From Deinococcales bacterium (GTDB lineage: Bacteria; Deinococcota; Deinococci; Deinococcales; JAAFIG01): DNA of 63,992 nucleotides. A model generated the notes under the pieces. It did not search any database. It was given only the letters and a program-made list of their open reading frames with translations, and had not been told where the DNA came from. The translations under genes were made by a program, and so were the position numbers. Location of the stretch: positions 1 through 63,992 of the forward strand of contig JAAFIG010000028.1 of NCBI GenBank assembly GCA_013298595.1, in the 5' to 3' direction. Within the stretch, counting starts at the first letter, position 1; every line of letters begins with the position of its first letter. Positions 62,458 through 63,992 of the stretch are shown piece by piece.

Positions 62458-63407
62458 GGGTTACCTCCTGATAATTCTTTGATGCATTCTATCCAAGCGG
62501 GGCATTGCTGAAAACCTAGTTTGGTGTTCAGTGCCAGTATGGGAAGGTTATTGCTGTCGTTCCAAGTACGAATTTCAGGGTAACCATTGGTTTTTGCCCA
62601 CTCGAGACACGCGACTTTTAAAGCCAAAGCAATGTGTTTGCCTCGAGCTTCGCGGCGCACACCTGTCAAACCAATATTTAAGTGCTCACCATCGGTTTTA
62701 AACAGTTGGGATAAGCCAATCAATTCGCCATTTTGGACTGCTAAAAATGTACCTTTGAATAACACTTTTGGACTTTCGAGATTCCATTTCAAAAAATCAT
62801 CGTACCCGCGTTCTGTAGCTGGATATGCTCGAGGTACGTCGAGGGATGTGTCTTGTTTCAATTGGTAGTATTTTTGTTTAGCATTTTCAAATGATAATAC
62901 TTGCTCAAGGTTGAGTATCTGAATGCCTTGCAACTCGAGTTCAGCAGCTAAATGGGCATACGGTAATGCGTCAAATTCGGGTACGGCAATGCGGTTTTCC
63001 CATGTTCGCATTTTCTCAGTGAAACCGTTAGCTTTTAGGAATGCTAAACCGTTTTTGTCTTCTCGAGTATTACTGATAAAACCAATCGGATCGTGTGGTT
63101 GCAACGCCTCAAGCAATGATGCCCAAAGCTTTGAACCAATGCCTTGACGCTGATATTCTGGGCGCACTACCACCCATAAGCGAAAACGTTGTGGGTGGTA
63201 CTGCCCAATATCTTGGGTGTAATGACCATAAGCAACAGCTTTACCCTCGAGCCAAGCAACAAGGCGTTGATGTTTAATGTGGCTTGGTCGGTTTGTATCG
63301 TCTTGGCGGTTACTTTCGGCGCTGTATGGATCATCGGTAAAGACCGAATTTTCGATGTCTGACATCACCTGATAATCGTTTTCGGTGAAAGATTTAATCT
63401 CGAGCAT
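62454..63407 (-). CDS. Double GNAT acetyltransferase
   Basis: A 317-residue protein with two GNAT lobes. Lobe 1 (about 1-150) reads FRLWVVVRPEYQRQGIGSKLWASLLEAL (canonical R/Q-x-x-G-x-G/A), ending FLKANGF. Lobe 2 (about 160-317) reads GELIGLSQLF, TGVRREARGKHIALALKVACLEWA and LALNTKLGF. The ATG at 63407 has AAGGAG five bases upstream and overlaps the stop of the next gene. The two-lobe form is that of mycothiol synthase and of several antibiotic acetyltransferases, but the target is not known. The neighbour at 63407 is a paralogue. Confidence 0.88.
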   Translation of the reverse strand: MLEIKSFTENDYQVMSDIENSVFTDDPYSAESNRQDDTNRPSHIKHQRLVAWLEGKAVAYGHYTQDIGQYHPQRFRLWVVVRPEYQRQGIGSKLWASLLEALQPHDPIGFISNTREDKNGLAFLKANGFTEKMRTWENRIAVPEFDALPYAHLAAELELQGIQILNLEQVLSFENAKQKYYQLKQDTSLDVPRAYPATERGYDDFLKWNLESPKVLFKGTFLAVQNGELIGLSQLFKTDGEHLNIGLTGVRREARGKHIALALKVACLEWAKTNGYPEIRTWNDSNNLPILALNTKLGFQQCPAWIECIKELSGGNP

Positions 63408-63992
63408 CAAAACTCCTTTTTCATCACCAGCACCGCTGGTTGGCGCACGAAACCGAGTTTGTCGTTAATCGCAAGCATGGCTGCATTGCGGGTGTCGTTG
63501 TCGGTGCGGATGGTGGTAAAACCATGTGTTTGTGCCACTTCGATTTGTTTTATTTTTAAGGCAGTGGCAATGCCTCGTCCTCGAGCTTCTTGGGTGGTGG
63601 CGGTTAGCCATTGATCTACCCAGCCTTCTCGAGCACCACGAAAACACCCTGTAAAACCGATAATTTTGTTGTTCTCGAGAGCATAAAACGAGGCATCACT
63701 GAGGGTTTCGCTGTCTGATAAAATATTTTCATCAAAAAATTCAAAAGTAATGCGTGTTGCAGGCTCAGATCGTGGGACATCGAGTCGCACAATTTCAAAA
63801 ACTTCGTGTAATTCTTGTCGGCGCTCAAGGGAATCGGCTGCTTGCCAAGAAACCAGTTGCACACCGCTTTGCTCTAAACTCGAGATTTTTGCTTGGTATG
63901 GTTGACTCGAGAAATTGCTGATGTCTAGTAAACTCTCAAAATCGCGTTTGATTTCGGTATAACCGCGTTTTGTCGCAAACTGCATGGCTCGA
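63407..63992 (-). CDS. GNAT acetyltransferase, cut at its N-terminus by the window edge
   Basis: The frame stays open to the last base, so this is the C-terminal part (at least 194 residues). It ends as does its neighbour: EGWVDQWLTATTQEARGRG, then IATALKIKQIEVAQTHGF and MLAINDKLGFVRQPAVLVMK. It also starts inside a lobe (MQFATKRGYTEIKRDFESLL), so the full protein is probably another double GNAT. The apparent ATG at 63985 is not a real start. Tandem duplication with the 62454 gene is likely. Confidence 0.88.
   Translation of the reverse strand, partial: RAMQFATKRGYTEIKRDFESLLDISNFSSQPYQAKISSLEQSGVQLVSWQAADSLERRQELHEVFEIVRLDVPRSEPATRITFEFFDENILSDSETLSDASFYALENNKIIGFTGCFRGAREGWVDQWLTATTQEARGRGIATALKIKQIEVAQTHGFTTIRTDNDTRNAAMLAINDKLGFVRQPAVLVMKKEF

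Noticed and set aside
1-63992. CTCGAG as cloning residue or assembly artefact (XhoI linker)
   Set aside because: Copies lie inside intact, conserved genes in all frames, and flanks differ each time, so they are genomic.

Overview
The window looks like a chromosomal segment of a Gram-negative-type bacterium related to Deinococcus and Thermus (Deinococcota), but with much lower GC than most of that phylum (about 45-50 % by eye). The pointers are a 1202-residue surface protein with an N-terminal SLH domain, a long coiled coil and a C-terminal barrel-like half ending in Phe (SlpA type), many genes that start 6-9 bases after a TANNNT -10 box (leaderless transcripts, common in Deinococcus), BTAD/AAA/TPR regulators, and many lipoproteins. 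There is no rRNA, CRISPR array, insertion sequence or prophage.

The strongest global signal is the palindrome CTCGAG, repeated hundreds of times in genes (all three frames) and between them. I counted 36 in the first 6 kb, where about 1.5 are expected. It behaves like a highly iterated palindrome comparable in style to HIP1 of cyanobacteria, and also forms the arms of several terminators. It is absent from about 1.8 kb covering the barrel half of slpA.

Layout: 0.3-7 kb holds trmFO, a subtilase lipoprotein, lysS, proC and a stand-alone TfoX C-terminal domain protein. 7-15.8 kb holds a GAF/PAS/PATAN protein, a MarR regulator with an RND pump carrying a large low-complexity insert, and a CHASE4-HAMP-HD-GYP protein. 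15.8-20.9 kb is a suf Fe-S operon (sufC, sufB, sufD) interrupted by a VapBC-type toxin-antitoxin pair, with a palindromic operator in front. 21-25.7 kb has a TetR regulator that shares a 22-bp repeat with the promoter region of a divergent oxidoreductase/membrane-protein pair, and a SUKH-domain protein. 25.6-32.5 kb holds comF, acuA-acuC (protein acetylation switch), a DUF898 protein with an M48 protease, a HAD phosphatase, and a TetR regulator with two hotdog thioesterases. 33-38.3 kb holds slpA, trxB and a DUF305 protein.

38.3-43.2 kb is a BTAD regulator with a 61-residue protein and a lipoprotein. 43.3-46.7 kb holds a metallophosphatase, tRNA-His, tRNA-Leu, tig, a mini-protein that is little more than sigma-70 region 4, and a ParA-like ATPase. 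46.8-52.5 kb holds a PEGA-like membrane protein, an MFS transporter, a CEMIP/TMEM2-like G8 lipoprotein and rpmI-rplT. 52.6-60 kb holds a DinB protein and a second BTAD regulator followed by a subtilase lipoprotein and a DUF11-repeat lipoprotein. 60-64 kb is one strand of small accessory genes: an AbrB-like 55-residue protein, a GNAT and an HNH-RNA ligase fusion in one operon, then DinB and tandem GNAT genes, the last cut by the window edge.

The best candidates for undescribed biology are the CTCGAG iteration, the AbrB-like/GNAT/HNH-RNA-ligase cassette, the bacterial CEMIP-like lipoprotein and the sigma-4 mini-protein. Functions rest on recognised motifs read from translations; no database search was possible.
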